From Bradyrhizobium barranii subsp. apii (GTDB lineage: Bacteria > Pseudomonadota > Alphaproteobacteria > Rhizobiales > Xanthobacteraceae): 64,000 bases of DNA. Both the position numbers and the translations under genes were made by a program. Below, one piece after another: positions 17,736 through 26,382 of the stretch (positions are counted from its first letter, which is position 1; each line of letters starts with the position of its first letter). The stretch lies in assembly GCF_011516635.5 (NCBI RefSeq), contig NZ_CP096255.1, positions 310,001 to 374,000 on the forward strand, given 5' to 3'. A model generated the notes under the pieces. That model was not told the origin of the DNA. It saw nothing but the letters and a program-made list of their open reading frames with translations, and ran no database searches.

Positions 17736-17951
17736 GAACGTCTCCTCCTCTGTCGTGTGCGCGCGTGGCGCGAAGCGGGAGCGAGGGAAGCAAAGGCGAT
17801 GATGAAGTCAATCCGGTTTGGACGCGGATGGCTTTAGAGTTATTCTAACGATCCGGAAAAGATCAGTTGGCTCCGTAGGCAGCAGGCATTTGAGCGGCCG
17901 CTGCGGCCTTACGCCTCACGGTTTGACGGCCGGCATTCTGTGCGCGGCACC

Positions 17952-18302
17952 TCAATAGCCGGCAACCGCCATCGCAACGACGGCGCTGAGCGCCATCCAG
18001 CCGAAGTGCCGGCCGCGCGTGGCCCACGCGTTGGCGACAGCCGAGAAACCGAACACACAGACCATGGTGACGACGATCCAGCGGCGCGCCAGCTCTGATT
18101 CCATCCAGGGCGCCGCGACCAGGAGCACGCCGCCACCGATCCAGGCGACGGTCGAGGCCTGCCAGACCAGGCGAATTAGGGTGCGGAGCCGTTCCGGCTC
18201 GATGCGGGCGCGGGCAAAGACCTTGGTCTCGCCGAGAACGCCATGGATGAGGGCCACGGCAATGGCCACCACGCCGGAGCACTGGAGCAAGAGATCACGC
18301 AT
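17952..18302 (-). CDS. Small integral membrane protein of unknown function
   Basis: This 116-residue protein has about four hydrophobic helices (VVAIAVALIHGVLG, LVWQASTVAWIGGGVLLVAAPW, WIVVTMVCVFGFSAVANAWA, WMALSAVVAMAVAGY). I chose ATG 18302 (MRDLLLQCSG) over an upstream ATG at 18374, because the latter would overlap the promoter of the divergent tetR gene. The divergent arrangement and shared 80-bp gap suggest that the TetR regulator controls this gene. No enzymatic motif is visible. Confidence 0.72.
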   Translation of the reverse strand: MRDLLLQCSGVVAIAVALIHGVLGETKVFARARIEPERLRTLIRLVWQASTVAWIGGGVLLVAAPWMESELARRWIVVTMVCVFGFSAVANAWATRGRHFGWMALSAVVAMAVAGY

Positions 18303-18334
18303 CGGCACAGCTCCCTGAAGCTTCGTCCGTACAG

Positions 18335-18389
18335 TTGTGTATGGTGAGATAGGCGCTGGCCCGCCGCCTGTCAATCCACTAGTGTATGG
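18335..18389. promoter_or_regulatory. Candidate TetR operator, repeated GTGTATGG
   Basis: TTGTGTATGG (18335-18344) and TAGTGTATGG (18380-18389) form a direct repeat in the divergent promoter region between the membrane-protein gene and tetR. The second copy includes the 8-bp palindrome CACTAGTG. The spacing of 45 bp is unusual, so this is a weak operator candidate. Confidence 0.3.
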
Positions 18390-18409
18390 CCAATTTTCCG
18401 GAACCGGTC

Positions 18410-18940
18410 ATGACCGAACAACTCTCCGCCGACGACTGGATCAAGCAGGGCCTGAAGGCGCTGGCCAAGAACGGCTTCACGGCCCTGAAAGCCGATCCGC
18501 TCGCAAGGGCCATGGGCGTCTCGCGCGGCAGCTTCTATTGGCACTTCGCCGATCTCGGCGCGTTCCACGCCGCTGTCCTGAAGCGCTGGCGCGAGATCGC
18601 GGCCGAACAGATCATCGCCGACGTCGAGGCCGCCGGCGACGAGCCGCTGAAGGCGCTGCTGCGGAGATCCTTTGGCGCCCGGCTCGACCTGGAACGCGCC
18701 GTGCGCAGCTGGGCGGCGTTCGATGCGGCCGCGCAGAGCGCGGTCCGCGCGATCGACCGCCGCAGGATCGACTATATCGAGACGCTGCTTGCGATGCGGC
18801 GGCTCGAGCCGGCGAAGGCGCAGGCGCGCGCGCAGATCCTGTACTGGACATTCCTGGGCTTTGCCCTGTCGAGCACGCCGGTGCCGGCGGCACGGCTCCA
18901 GGGCCTGCTCGACGAGATCATGCGGATGGTCTCTGCCTAG
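18410..18940 (+). CDS. TetR/AcrR-family transcriptional regulator
   Basis: The 176-residue regulator has an N-terminal helix-turn-helix ([20 protein letters not shown] then [10 protein letters not shown], residues about 12-47) of the TetR type and a helical ligand-binding C-terminus. I prefer the start ATG 18410 over 18386, since 18386 lies inside the repeated GTGTATGG element. Its probable target is its own promoter and the divergent membrane-protein gene. The ligand is unknown. Confidence 0.85.
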   Translation: MTEQLSADDWIKQGLKALAKNGFTALKADPLARAMGVSRGSFYWHFADLGAFHAAVLKRWREIAAEQIIADVEAAGDEPLKALLRRSFGARLDLERAVRSWAAFDAAAQSAVRAIDRRRIDYIETLLAMRRLEPAKAQARAQILYWTFLGFALSSTPVPAARLQGLLDEIMRMVSA

Positions 18941-18944
18941 ATTC

Positions 18945-19000
18945 TTGTTTTGACGCGTTTTCTTTATGCGAACCGGTACCCACTTCGCTCGAAAACGCTC
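18945..19000. repeat. Dispersed 57-bp repeat (ACGCGTTTTCTT family), copy 1
   Basis: Contains TTTTGACGCGTTTTCTT, GCGAACCGGTA and CCACTTCGCTCGAAAACGCT. The same block with a few changes is at 23206-23262. Both lie directly after a stop codon, so they may serve as transcript ends. Confidence 0.8.
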
Positions 19001-19062
19001 TGTTGGCGCAATGGGCGACCGCGATTTTCTGTGCTAGAGGCAAGCGATCTTCGGAGACCACA

Positions 19063-19260
19063 ATGAACGCTCCCACCGAACACCCCGAAACCAGCGTCGA
19101 TCCCAAATTGCTGGAGATCCTGGTCTGCCCGCTGACCAAGGGTCCGCTGGAGTTCGATTCCGCAAAGCAGGAGCTGATCTCGCGCAGCGCCAAGCTCGCC
19201 TACCCGATCCGCGACGGCATCCCGATCATGCTGCCGGAAGAGGCGCGCAAGATCGATTGA
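19063..19260 (+). CDS. Trm112-family protein (UPF0434)
   Basis: This 65-residue protein contains [17 protein letters not shown] and [18 protein letters not shown], the pattern of the bacterial Trm112-like family. Trm112 proteins act as small partners that stabilise and activate methyltransferases. The usual second pair of zinc-binding cysteines is missing and only one cysteine is present, as is common in bacterial members. The ATG at 19063 follows GGAGAC by a few bases. It is the only clear gene in this interval and is tail-to-tail with the hydroxylase gene. Confidence 0.85.
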   Translation: MNAPTEHPETSVDPKLLEILVCPLTKGPLEFDSAKQELISRSAKLAYPIRDGIPIMLPEEARKID

Positions 19261-19263
19261 GGT

Positions 19264-19356
19264 TCTTGTAGCCCGGATGGAGCGCAGCGAAATCCGGGAC
19301 TTCGCGCTGACGATACGGCGGCCCCGGATTGCGCTGCGCTCCGTCCGGGCTACGAA
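19264..19356. repeat. Dispersed palindromic repeat, GTAGCCCGGATGGAGCGCAG family
   Basis: TAGCCCGGATGGAGCGCAGC at the left is matched by GCTGCGCTCCGTCCGGGCTA at the right, a near-perfect hairpin between two convergent genes. A related copy is at 53585-53674. Confidence 0.85.
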
Positions 19357-19372
19357 GACGCAGCGCGAACTC

Positions 19373-20611
19373 CTACAACGCCTCACCCTTCAGCAACCGC
19401 GGGATCTCACCGGTCAAACCGGCGGCCTGGCGGATGAAGAGGTTCTTCAGCGGCGGGGCGCGGTCGACGAGGCCGAGGCCGATGTCGCGCACCGTGCGCA
19501 GCAGCGTCGACTGGTTGGAGAACAGGAAGTTCAGCGAGTTGGTGGCAACGCCCATCGCCATGGTGTCGAAGCGGCGCCAGCGCTGATAACGTTCGAGCAC
19601 GTCGACGCCGCCGAGATCCATGCCGAGCCGCGCGGCATCGACCACGACTTCGGCCAGTGCTGCGACATCCTTCAGCCCCATGTTGAGGCCCTGGCCCGCG
19701 ATCGGATGGATGACATGCGCGGAATCGCCGACCAGCGCGAGACGCTCGGCGATGAAGGAGCGCGCCACGAAATAGGACAGCGGGAACGCGCGCGGCTTGT
19801 CGAGCGCCTTGACCTCGCCGAGATGCAGGCCGAACCGGCGCTCGAGCTCGCCGTGGAACTCCTCGTCGCTCAACGCGATGATGCGCGCGGCCTCGCTGCG
19901 GCGCTCGGTCCACACCAGCGAGGATCGTTTTCCGGAGAGCGGCAGAATCGCGAAGGGACCCGCGGGCAGGAAGTGCTCCTCGGCCCGGCCGTCGTGATCG
20001 CGCTCATGGCCGACGGTGACGACGATGCCGGATTGATCGTACTCCCAGCCATGGGTGACGATGCCGGCGCGCTCGCGCAGTTTCGACCGCGCGCCATCGG
20101 CGGCGACCAGCAGGCTTGCCGCAATCACGCTGCCGTCGCCAAGCGTCACGTCGACGCTTTCCGGGCGCGCGTCATAGGACGCGACCGTCGTGGCGCGGAG
20201 ATCGATGCCCTCGGCCTCGGCCCGCACCACCAGCGCGTCGATCAAACGGCGGTTCTCGACCATATGCGCAAACGGTTCGCCCGGCGCGACATCGCCGGCA
20301 AAGTTCAGAAAAACCGGACGGGTGGCGTCTTCCAGCTTTGAATCGGTGACGACCATGTCGAGGATCGGCTGCGCCTCGCCCCTGACGGCGTCCCAGGCGC
20401 CGATGGCCTCGAACAGGCGGCGGCAGGCGGCCACGATCGCGGTCGCGCGCGGGTCGCGGCTCGGACGGGTCGCGAGCGCGGGGTCGGCGACGATGACGGG
20501 AATCTCGGGCCCGAGCCCCTGGCGCAACGCCAGGGCCAGCGCGAGGCCGGCAAACGCGCCGCCGCCAATGACAATGCTACCCTGTACCGGCATACCAAAT
20601 TCCTGGTTCAC
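19373..20611 (-). CDS. UbiH/UbiF-family FAD-dependent hydroxylase
   Basis: This 412-residue flavoprotein monooxygenase probably hydroxylates a ubiquinone-pathway intermediate at the membrane. The N-terminal FAD-binding motif is GGGAFAGLALALAL (about residues 16-29), and the second FAD motif is LALVGDSAHVIHPIAGQGLN (about 295-314), diagnostic of the UbiH/UbiF/VisC group. LVAADGARSKLRE is the middle DG motif. ATG 20593 is an alternative start 6 codons in. Which ring position it acts on cannot be told, and alphaproteobacteria use several paralogues such as UbiL and UbiM. Confidence 0.9.
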   Translation of the reverse strand: MNQEFGMPVQGSIVIGGGAFAGLALALALRQGLGPEIPVIVADPALATRPSRDPRATAIVAACRRLFEAIGAWDAVRGEAQPILDMVVTDSKLEDATRPVFLNFAGDVAPGEPFAHMVENRRLIDALVVRAEAEGIDLRATTVASYDARPESVDVTLGDGSVIAASLLVAADGARSKLRERAGIVTHGWEYDQSGIVVTVGHERDHDGRAEEHFLPAGPFAILPLSGKRSSLVWTERRSEAARIIALSDEEFHGELERRFGLHLGEVKALDKPRAFPLSYFVARSFIAERLALVGDSAHVIHPIAGQGLNMGLKDVAALAEVVVDAARLGMDLGGVDVLERYQRWRRFDTMAMGVATNSLNFLFSNQSTLLRTVRDIGLGLVDRAPPLKNLFIRQAAGLTGEIPRLLKGEAL

Positions 20612-20692
20612 ACTTCGGCTTTTCCAGGCCTTGCTAGCAGACTTGAGGTGGGCGAAACAGTGCGGTGAAACAAGGGCGGAACGGCCTCATTC

Positions 20693-20788
20693 CGTCATTC
20701 CGGGGCGCGCAAAAGCGCGAACCCGGAATCCAGAGGTTATCGGCTCGGGATTCCGGGGTCATCGCTGTCGCGATGCCCGGGAATGACG
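20693..20788. repeat. Dispersed palindromic repeat, CGTCATTCCGGG family
   Basis: It starts CGTCATTCCGGGGCGCG and ends CCCGGGAATGACG. It lies between the divergent hydroxylase and thioesterase genes. A related element is at 47190-47300. The possible upstream ATG of the thioesterase (20783) lies inside it, which argues for the later start. Confidence 0.8.
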
Positions 20789-20809
20789 AGATGCTTCGAA
20801 AGCACCATC

Positions 20810-21673
20810 ATGTCCAAAGGCCTGATCGACCTGATCTCGATTCTCGACCTCGAACAGCTCGAGGTGAATCTATTCCGCGGCAACAGCCCGAAGACGAGCT
20901 GGCAGCGGGTGTTCGGCGGCCAGGTGATCGGGCAGGCGATGGTTGCGGCCTGCCGCACGGTCGAGGGCCGGCTGCCGCATTCGCTGCATTGCTATTTCAT
21001 CCTGCCGGGCGATCCGCAGATCCCGATCATCTACCAGGTCGAGCGCCTGCGCGACGGCAAGAGCTATTCGACCCGTCGCGTCACCGCGATCCAGCACGGC
21101 AACGCGATCTTCTCGATCATGGTGTCGTTCCACGCCGACGAGGAGAGCGCGTTCGATCATCAGGACAAGATGCCCGACGTGCCGCCGCCGGAAAAGCTCA
21201 CGGCGGAGGAGGTGGCGAAGCAGCCGATGTTCAAGGAGATGCCGGAGTTCATCCGCCGCTATTACGAGTCCGATCGTCCGATCGAGCTGCGCCCGGTCGA
21301 GCTCGGCCGTTATTTCGGCGAGAAGATCGAGGACGGCCGCATTCACGTCTGGATCAGGACCGCGGCGAAGTTGCCCGACGATCCGGCGCTGCACATGTGC
21401 GCGCTCGCCTATGCCTCGGATTTTTCGCTGCTCGACGCGATCATGGCGCGCTACGGCCGCACGCTGTTCGACAAGCGCATGATGCCGGCGAGCCTCGACC
21501 ACGCGATGTGGTTTCACCGCCCGTTCCGCGCCGACGAATGGCTGCTCTACGCGCAGGATTCGCCGAACGCACGCGGCGGCCGCGGCTTGACCCGCGGCTC
21601 GATCTTCAAGCCCGACGGCACGCTGGTCGCCTCCGTCGCACAGGAAGGTTCTGTGCGCGAGCGGAAGTCCTAG
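20810..21673 (+). CDS. tesB: Acyl-CoA thioesterase II (TesB)
   Basis: This 287-residue double-hotdog thioesterase hydrolyses acyl-CoA to free fatty acid and CoA in the cytoplasm. Typical sequences are VFGGQVIGQAMVAACRTV (about 30-47), HSLHCYFILPGDP, SYSTRRVTAIQHGNAIF, the catalytic-region ALAYASDFSLLDAI and SLDHAMWFHRPFRADEWLLY near the C-terminus. Length and both hotdog repeats are complete. The start at 20810 is preferred because the ATG at 20783 is part of a dispersed repeat. Confidence 0.93.
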   Translation: MSKGLIDLISILDLEQLEVNLFRGNSPKTSWQRVFGGQVIGQAMVAACRTVEGRLPHSLHCYFILPGDPQIPIIYQVERLRDGKSYSTRRVTAIQHGNAIFSIMVSFHADEESAFDHQDKMPDVPPPEKLTAEEVAKQPMFKEMPEFIRRYYESDRPIELRPVELGRYFGEKIEDGRIHVWIRTAAKLPDDPALHMCALAYASDFSLLDAIMARYGRTLFDKRMMPASLDHAMWFHRPFRADEWLLYAQDSPNARGGRGLTRGSIFKPDGTLVASVAQEGSVRERKS

Positions 21674-21710
21674 AGCCCAGGCGCGAGTTCGTCGCGCCCG
21701 GGATTTGCGA

Positions 21711-22622
21711 TCAAGCTCCGAGCGACCCGCGCGGAGCGAGCTCGGTCTGCGACGCGAACCAGTTCATGATCCAGCGATACACCCACGGGATCGGGATGAT
21801 GAGGCTGGACAGGATCGCGGCGACGATGCCGCGCCAGAGAATGCCGAGACCGCTGCCCTTGAACACGATCTCACGGCGCGTGCCTTCGATGCTGCGGCAG
21901 AACCAGCGCATCTGCGCCGCGGCGACCCAGGCCCAGCCGATGATCGTGATGATCGAGATCGCGAACAACAGATTCCAGCCGATATAGGCCCAAGCTGAGC
22001 CGGAGAAGCTGAGCCCGAGCGGCTGCCCGTTGGAGGCGAGGTTCGCGACCATCCATTTGATCAGCAGCCAGTAGAGCACGATCTGCGCGATGAACAGCAG
22101 ATTGCTGAGCAGCGCACTGCCGATGACGCCGATCGCGATCGCCAGAACGATGAAGCCGAAGAACCAGGGCACCAGCGTCATCGCATTGCCGGTGAAGCTG
22201 AGATTGGGCCGGCCGGGCACCTTGACGCAGGACACGATCCATTTCGTGTACCAGACGAACACCCATGGCACCGGAATGATGAGGCACATGCCGATCAGCA
22301 TCACGATGCTGCGCCAGGTGAACTCGAGGATGCCGAAATCGACCGACAGCGCTCCTCCGCTGCCGCTGCCGCCACCAGCGTAGCCGGCGCCAGCGTAACC
22401 ACCGGAGCCCATCATCGGCGGACCGCCGGCCGGCATCATCGGGGGCGCACCGCCGCCGCCGATCAGGCCGGGGATTTCGGCGGCCTTCTGCCAGCCGGCC
22501 ATGCCCTCGGACCACACCAGCGTATCCGGGCGCACAACTCCCTGCGCGACCAGGTCGCGGAATTGCCCTTCCGGATAGGGCCCCTGTTGCTTGCCCTCGG
22601 ATGCGTAGAACCAACTCGCCAT
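21711..22622 (-). CDS. GYF-domain membrane protein (DUF4339/DUF898-like)
   Basis: The 303-residue protein starts with a GYF_2 domain (MASWFYASEGKQQGPYPEGQFRDL, LVWSEGMAGWQKA, residues 1-52), a module thought to bind proline-rich peptides. A Gly/Pro/Met-rich linker (about 55-90) leads to a membrane region with five or six helices (IVMLIGMCLIIPVPWVFVW, AIAIGVIGSALLSNLLFIAQI, LLFAISIITIIGWAWV, GIVAAILSSLIIPIPWVYR). The segment WRSIVMLIGMCLIIPVPWV is echoed by WRGIVAAILSSLIIPIPWV near the end, an internal repeat as in DUF898/YjgN proteins. The function is unknown. Confidence 0.8.
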   Translation of the reverse strand: MASWFYASEGKQQGPYPEGQFRDLVAQGVVRPDTLVWSEGMAGWQKAAEIPGLIGGGGAPPMMPAGGPPMMGSGGYAGAGYAGGGSGSGGALSVDFGILEFTWRSIVMLIGMCLIIPVPWVFVWYTKWIVSCVKVPGRPNLSFTGNAMTLVPWFFGFIVLAIAIGVIGSALLSNLLFIAQIVLYWLLIKWMVANLASNGQPLGLSFSGSAWAYIGWNLLFAISIITIIGWAWVAAAQMRWFCRSIEGTRREIVFKGSGLGILWRGIVAAILSSLIIPIPWVYRWIMNWFASQTELAPRGSLGA

Positions 22623-22708
22623 GAAGCGTCCCCCTCAAACATACTTTTGTACCGGCCGGGACGCTTCGGTTCACCGCATCCATGCCAAAAACGCATTGTG
22701 AAGGATGA

Positions 22709-23200
<492 letters not shown>

Positions 23201-23205
23201 GGCTT

Positions 23206-23262
23206 TTTGTTTTGACGCGTTTTCTTCACGCGAACCGGTATCCACTTCGCTCGAAAACGCTT
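23206..23262. repeat. Dispersed 57-bp repeat (ACGCGTTTTCTT family), copy 2
   Basis: Near-identical to 18945-19000. It lies between glnK and amtB of the first pair, so it is transcribed within that operon if they are co-transcribed. Confidence 0.8.
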
Positions 23263-23333
23263 TGATCCTTCTTCGATCGCACCGGGCAACGACGCCACAG
23301 CGTGCGACGCCAATTGATGCCGGGGGGAATGAT

Positions 23334-24635
23334 ATGGCGGGATTGTTGCGCCGCGCAGCTGCTATGGCTGCGCCGGCCGGATTTATGTCGATCATTGCCG
23401 CGCCTGCGCAGGCCGCGAATTCCGAGATCAACACCGCCGACACCGCCTGGATGATCGTCGCCACCGCGCTGGTGCTGATGATGACGATCCCCGGCTTGGC
23501 GCTGTTCTATTCCGGCATGGTGCGCAAGAAGAACGTGCTCGCCACCATGGCGCAGAGCCTCGCCGCAGTGACGATGATCTCGATCCTCTGGGTGGCGTTC
23601 GGCTATTCGCTCTGCTTCGTCGGCGACGGGCCTTGGATCGGAACGCTCGACCGCTGGTTCCTCGCGGGCATGACGATGGACAGCGTCAACCCGGCGGCAA
23701 AGACGATCCCGGAAGCGCTGTTCATGCTGTACCAGATGACCTTTGCCATCATCACGGTGGCGCTGGTCGCGGGCTCGGTCGCCGACCGGATGCGATTCTC
23801 CGCCTATCTCGTGTTCTCGGTCGCCTGGTTCATCTTCGTCTACATTCCGCTGGCGCATTGGGTGTGGGGCGGCGGCTTCCTCGCCAGCATGGGCGTGCTG
23901 GATTTCGCCGGCGGCCTCGTCGTGCATCTGTCGGCCGGCACCGCCGGCCTCGTCGCCGCCAAGGTGATGGGCCGCCGCCACGGCTACGGCACCGAAAATC
24001 TGTCGCCGTTCGATCTGTCGCTCGCGGTGATGGGCACCGGCCTGTTGTGGGTCGGCTGGTTCGGCTTCAACGGCGGCTCGGCGGGCGCGGCCAATTCGCG
24101 CGCGGTGCTGGCGATCATCGCGACGCATCTTGCGGCCTGCTCCGGCGCGCTGACCTGGGGCGCGATCGAATGGTCAACTCGCCGCAAGCCTTCGGTGCTC
24201 GGCATGATCTCCGGCGCGGTCGCCGGGCTCGGCACGATCACGCCGGCTTCGGGCTTCGTCGCGCCCTGGCATGGCATCGTCATCGGCATTGTCGCCGGCG
24301 CGGTCTGCTACTGGGCCTGCACCTGGCTCAAGCACCGCTTCAACTATGACGATTCCCTCGACGTGTTCGGCGTCCACGGCATCGGCGGCCTGACCGGCAC
24401 GCTGCTGGCCGGCGTGTTCGCGACCAGCGCGATCGGCGGCACCGCCGGCCTGATCGAGGGCCATCCGCAGCAATTGCTGATCCAGCTCTATGGGGTCGCC
24501 GTCACCTTCGTCTGGGCGGCCGGCGTGAGTTTCGTCCTGCTCAAGCTGGTCTCCCTGTTCGTGCCCCTGCGCGTATCCCGTGAGCACGAGCTGGAGGGAC
24601 TGGATATTTCGCAGCACGGAGAAGCGCTTCAGTAA
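23334..24635 (+). CDS. amtB: Ammonium transporter Amt, first copy
   Basis: This is an inner-membrane ammonium channel of about 433 residues with an N-terminal signal-type segment and 11 membrane helices. Family signatures are DTAWMIVATALVLMMTIPGL, FYSGMVRKKNVL, the twin-histidine helix DVFGVHGIGGLTGTLLAG and the C-terminal REHELEGLDISQHGE that contacts PII. The ATG at 23334 follows GGGGGGAA. The pairing with glnK is the standard arrangement for GlnK-gated ammonium uptake. It is clearly diverged from the second copy at 26759, so the two are not a recent duplication. Confidence 0.95.
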   Translation: MAGLLRRAAAMAAPAGFMSIIAAPAQAANSEINTADTAWMIVATALVLMMTIPGLALFYSGMVRKKNVLATMAQSLAAVTMISILWVAFGYSLCFVGDGPWIGTLDRWFLAGMTMDSVNPAAKTIPEALFMLYQMTFAIITVALVAGSVADRMRFSAYLVFSVAWFIFVYIPLAHWVWGGGFLASMGVLDFAGGLVVHLSAGTAGLVAAKVMGRRHGYGTENLSPFDLSLAVMGTGLLWVGWFGFNGGSAGAANSRAVLAIIATHLAACSGALTWGAIEWSTRRKPSVLGMISGAVAGLGTITPASGFVAPWHGIVIGIVAGAVCYWACTWLKHRFNYDDSLDVFGVHGIGGLTGTLLAGVFATSAIGGTAGLIEGHPQQLLIQLYGVAVTFVWAAGVSFVLLKLVSLFVPLRVSREHELEGLDISQHGEALQ

Positions 24636-24648
24636 TCGGGGCTTGCGC

Positions 24649-24674
24649 AACACATAAGTATATGCTTATGTGTT
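24649..24674. promoter_or_regulatory. ArsR-type operator palindrome
   Basis: Arms AACACATAAG (24649-24658) and CTTATGTGTT (24665-24674) form a perfect 10-bp inverted repeat with a 6-bp spacer, ending 4 bp before the arsR-like start codon. Position and symmetry fit autorepression by the ArsR protein it precedes. Confidence 0.8.
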
Positions 24675-24677
24675 GGC

Positions 24678-24992
24678 ATGATCGAAGCCGACATCTTCAA
24701 GGCACTGGCCGACCCGACGCGCCGCAAGGTCTTTGAGAAGCTCGCTGGCGGAAGCCTGAATGCAAGCGCTTTGCGCGACGGTTTGGAGATCAGCCAGCCG
24801 GCGATGTCGCAGCATCTTTCGGTGCTGCGCGCGGCAGGCCTCGTGCGCGAACAGCGGCAGGGCCGCTTCGTGAACTACGAAGTCGACCCGGACGGAATCG
24901 TGGCCATCGGCACATGGCTTGTGCGCTACCGTGCCTACTGGCCGAAGCGCATGGAAGCACTCGCCGATCTGCTCAAGGACATGGATCAATGA
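24678..24992 (+). CDS. ArsR-family transcriptional regulator
   Basis: This 104-residue winged-helix regulator shows ADIFKALADPTRRKVFEKLA, the recognition helix region SQPAMSQHLSVLRAAGLV and the wing REQRQGRFVNYEVDPDG. It has no cysteine metal-binding motif, so it is not a classical metalloregulator. It belongs to the subgroup linked with SRPBCC (AHSA1) genes. It overlaps the downstream SRPBCC gene by 4 bp (ATGA) and is preceded by a perfect operator palindrome, so autoregulation is likely. Confidence 0.9.
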   Translation: MIEADIFKALADPTRRKVFEKLAGGSLNASALRDGLEISQPAMSQHLSVLRAAGLVREQRQGRFVNYEVDPDGIVAIGTWLVRYRAYWPKRMEALADLLKDMDQ

Positions 24993-25345
24993 GCGACGCA
25001 GCGAAACCTGATCCCTCCGACGCAAAACTGGTGCTCGAATATGAATTCGACGCGCCGCCAGCAAAGGTCTGGCGCGCCGTCACCATTCCGGCCTTGCGCG
25101 AGCGCTGGTTGCCGGATTGCGACCTTGCAGGCGCCGAGCCTGAATCAACGATCGCAGGCGAAGAGGTGCGCTACCGACTTCGCGATTCAGAGCCGCCGTT
25201 TCGCGAGAGCCACGTCATCTTCCGGATCGAGCCGAACGAGGACGGCGGCACCCGCTTCCGCATCATTCAGCAAGCCTGCGAAGAGCGAACAAAGCTGCCG
25301 CAGCCGGCCAACAGCAATTGCTGCCTGATGCGCGCGGCGGCTTAA
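24989..25345 (+). CDS. SRPBCC (AHSA1-like) domain protein
   Basis: This 118-residue START/Bet v1-like protein contains VLEYEFDAPPAKVWRAVTIPALRERWLP and the later HVIFRIEPNEDGGTRFRI, typical of AHSA1/polyketide-cyclase-like proteins that bind small hydrophobic ligands. It is translationally coupled to the ArsR regulator (ATGA overlap), a very common pair in alphaproteobacteria. The C-terminal end is somewhat short, lacking a long final helix. The ligand and phenotype are not known. Confidence 0.8.
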   Translation: MSDAAKPDPSDAKLVLEYEFDAPPAKVWRAVTIPALRERWLPDCDLAGAEPESTIAGEEVRYRLRDSEPPFRESHVIFRIEPNEDGGTRFRIIQQACEERTKLPQPANSNCCLMRAAA

Positions 25346-25387
25346 ACACCAACAAGACTTCGTCACCTGCAAACATGGAGGTCGCCA

Positions 25388-25990
25388 ATGCGCGACATGC
25401 TTCAGCTCGTCCCTATGGTTGTCGAACAATCCGCCCGCGGCGAGCGATCCTTCGACATCTATTCGCGGCTCCTGCGCGAGCGCATCATCTTCCTCAACGG
25501 CGAGGTCAATGATGCGATGTCCGGACTGGTATGCGCGCAATTGTTGTTCCTGGAGGCGGAGAATCCGAACAGGCCGATCAATCTCTACATCAACTCCTAT
25601 GGCGGCGTGGTCACCTCTGGTCTCGCCATGTACGACACCATGCAGTTCATCAAGGCGCCGGTTCATACGCTGTGCATGGGCACCGCGCGCTCGATGGGCT
25701 CGTTCCTGCTGATGGCCGGCGAGCCAGGTCACCGCGCCGCGCTGCCCAATGCGAGCCTTCACGTGCATCAGCCGCTCGGCGGTTTCCAGGGCCAGGCGTC
25801 CGACATCCTGATCCATGCCAACGAAATGCAGGAGACCAAGCGGCGCATCACCCGGCTCTACGCGCAGCATTGCGGGCGCACCGAGGCGGAGGTGGAACGG
25901 ACCCTGGACCGCGACCACTTCATGACCGCGCAGCAGGGGGTCGAGTGGGGATTGATCGACCGGGTCTTTGCGGAGCGCGAGGCCGCCTGA
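25388..25990 (+). CDS. ClpP-like serine protease, additional isoform
   Basis: The 200-residue protein belongs to the ClpP family. It has the oligomer-forming [22 protein letters not shown], the nucleophile region [14 protein letters not shown] (catalytic Ser) and [11 protein letters not shown] with the catalytic His. The final Asp region reads [21 protein letters not shown]. The nucleophile motif has an Arg inserted before SMG where standard ClpP has an ASMG run, which marks it as a secondary isoform. No clpX is adjacent. The ATG at 25388 follows GGAGGTCGCCA. Partnering with ClpX or ClpA encoded elsewhere is inferred. Confidence 0.88.
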   Translation: MRDMLQLVPMVVEQSARGERSFDIYSRLLRERIIFLNGEVNDAMSGLVCAQLLFLEAENPNRPINLYINSYGGVVTSGLAMYDTMQFIKAPVHTLCMGTARSMGSFLLMAGEPGHRAALPNASLHVHQPLGGFQGQASDILIHANEMQETKRRITRLYAQHCGRTEAEVERTLDRDHFMTAQQGVEWGLIDRVFAEREAA

Positions 25991-26005
25991 CGGTCGAGGC
26001 CGGTT

Positions 26006-26051
26006 GCGCGCATCCCGTGAGCAGGCCGAGGGCCGGTTCGATATTTCGCAG
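26006..26051 (+). pseudogene. Remnant of an Amt C-terminus
   Basis: Read in the frame of 25968, this stretch gives LRASREQAEGRFDISQGGGAL. It matches the end of the first Amt (LRVSREHELEGLDISQHGEAL, 24563 onward) at most positions without gaps and in the same codon phase. The DNA is about 34/46 identical to 24569-24614. There is no Amt sequence before it. It looks like the leftover 3' end of an ammonium transporter gene. Confidence 0.55.
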
Positions 26052-26057
26052 GGCGGC

Positions 26058-26084
26058 GGGGCCCTTTGTCGGGCCCCTTCTGTA
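26058..26084 (+). terminator. Candidate terminator after the clpP-like gene
   Basis: GGGGCCC (26058-26064) and GGGCCCC (26071-26077) form a strong 7-bp hairpin followed by TTCTGT. The T-tract is weak. Confidence 0.5.
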
Positions 26085-26262
26085 ATAAAATACCTTCTCG
26101 CTGCCCGACACGTGAGCAGCAATTGTGTCGACAGCCTGTCGTGCCCGCTTTTTGATCAGGCGTGACCACGTTTTGAGCGCGACGTAATAGCGCACTGCAC
26201 CACAGCACGCGTCAAACGCGAAAACACCCGTTTTCATAGTCCGTTAGGCAACGCGCCCGATC

Positions 26263-26278
26263 TGGCACGGCATTTGAT
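26263..26278 (+). promoter_or_regulatory. Sigma-54 (RpoN) promoter of the second glnK-amtB operon
   Basis: TGGCACGGCATTTGAT matches the -24/-12 consensus TGGCAC-N5-TTGC with one mismatch at -12. It lies 105 bp before glnK. Nitrogen-controlled NtrC/RpoN expression is standard for glnK-amtB operons. Confidence 0.65.
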
Positions 26279-26382
26279 TCTAAGGGTGCTGGCTGTGCCC
26301 GCGTAGTGAACTTCTCCCTCGTGGCGAACCAGTCGAGAAACGCCCGGCCACGTCCGGACCGGGCCAAGCGGGGATAGGACCC

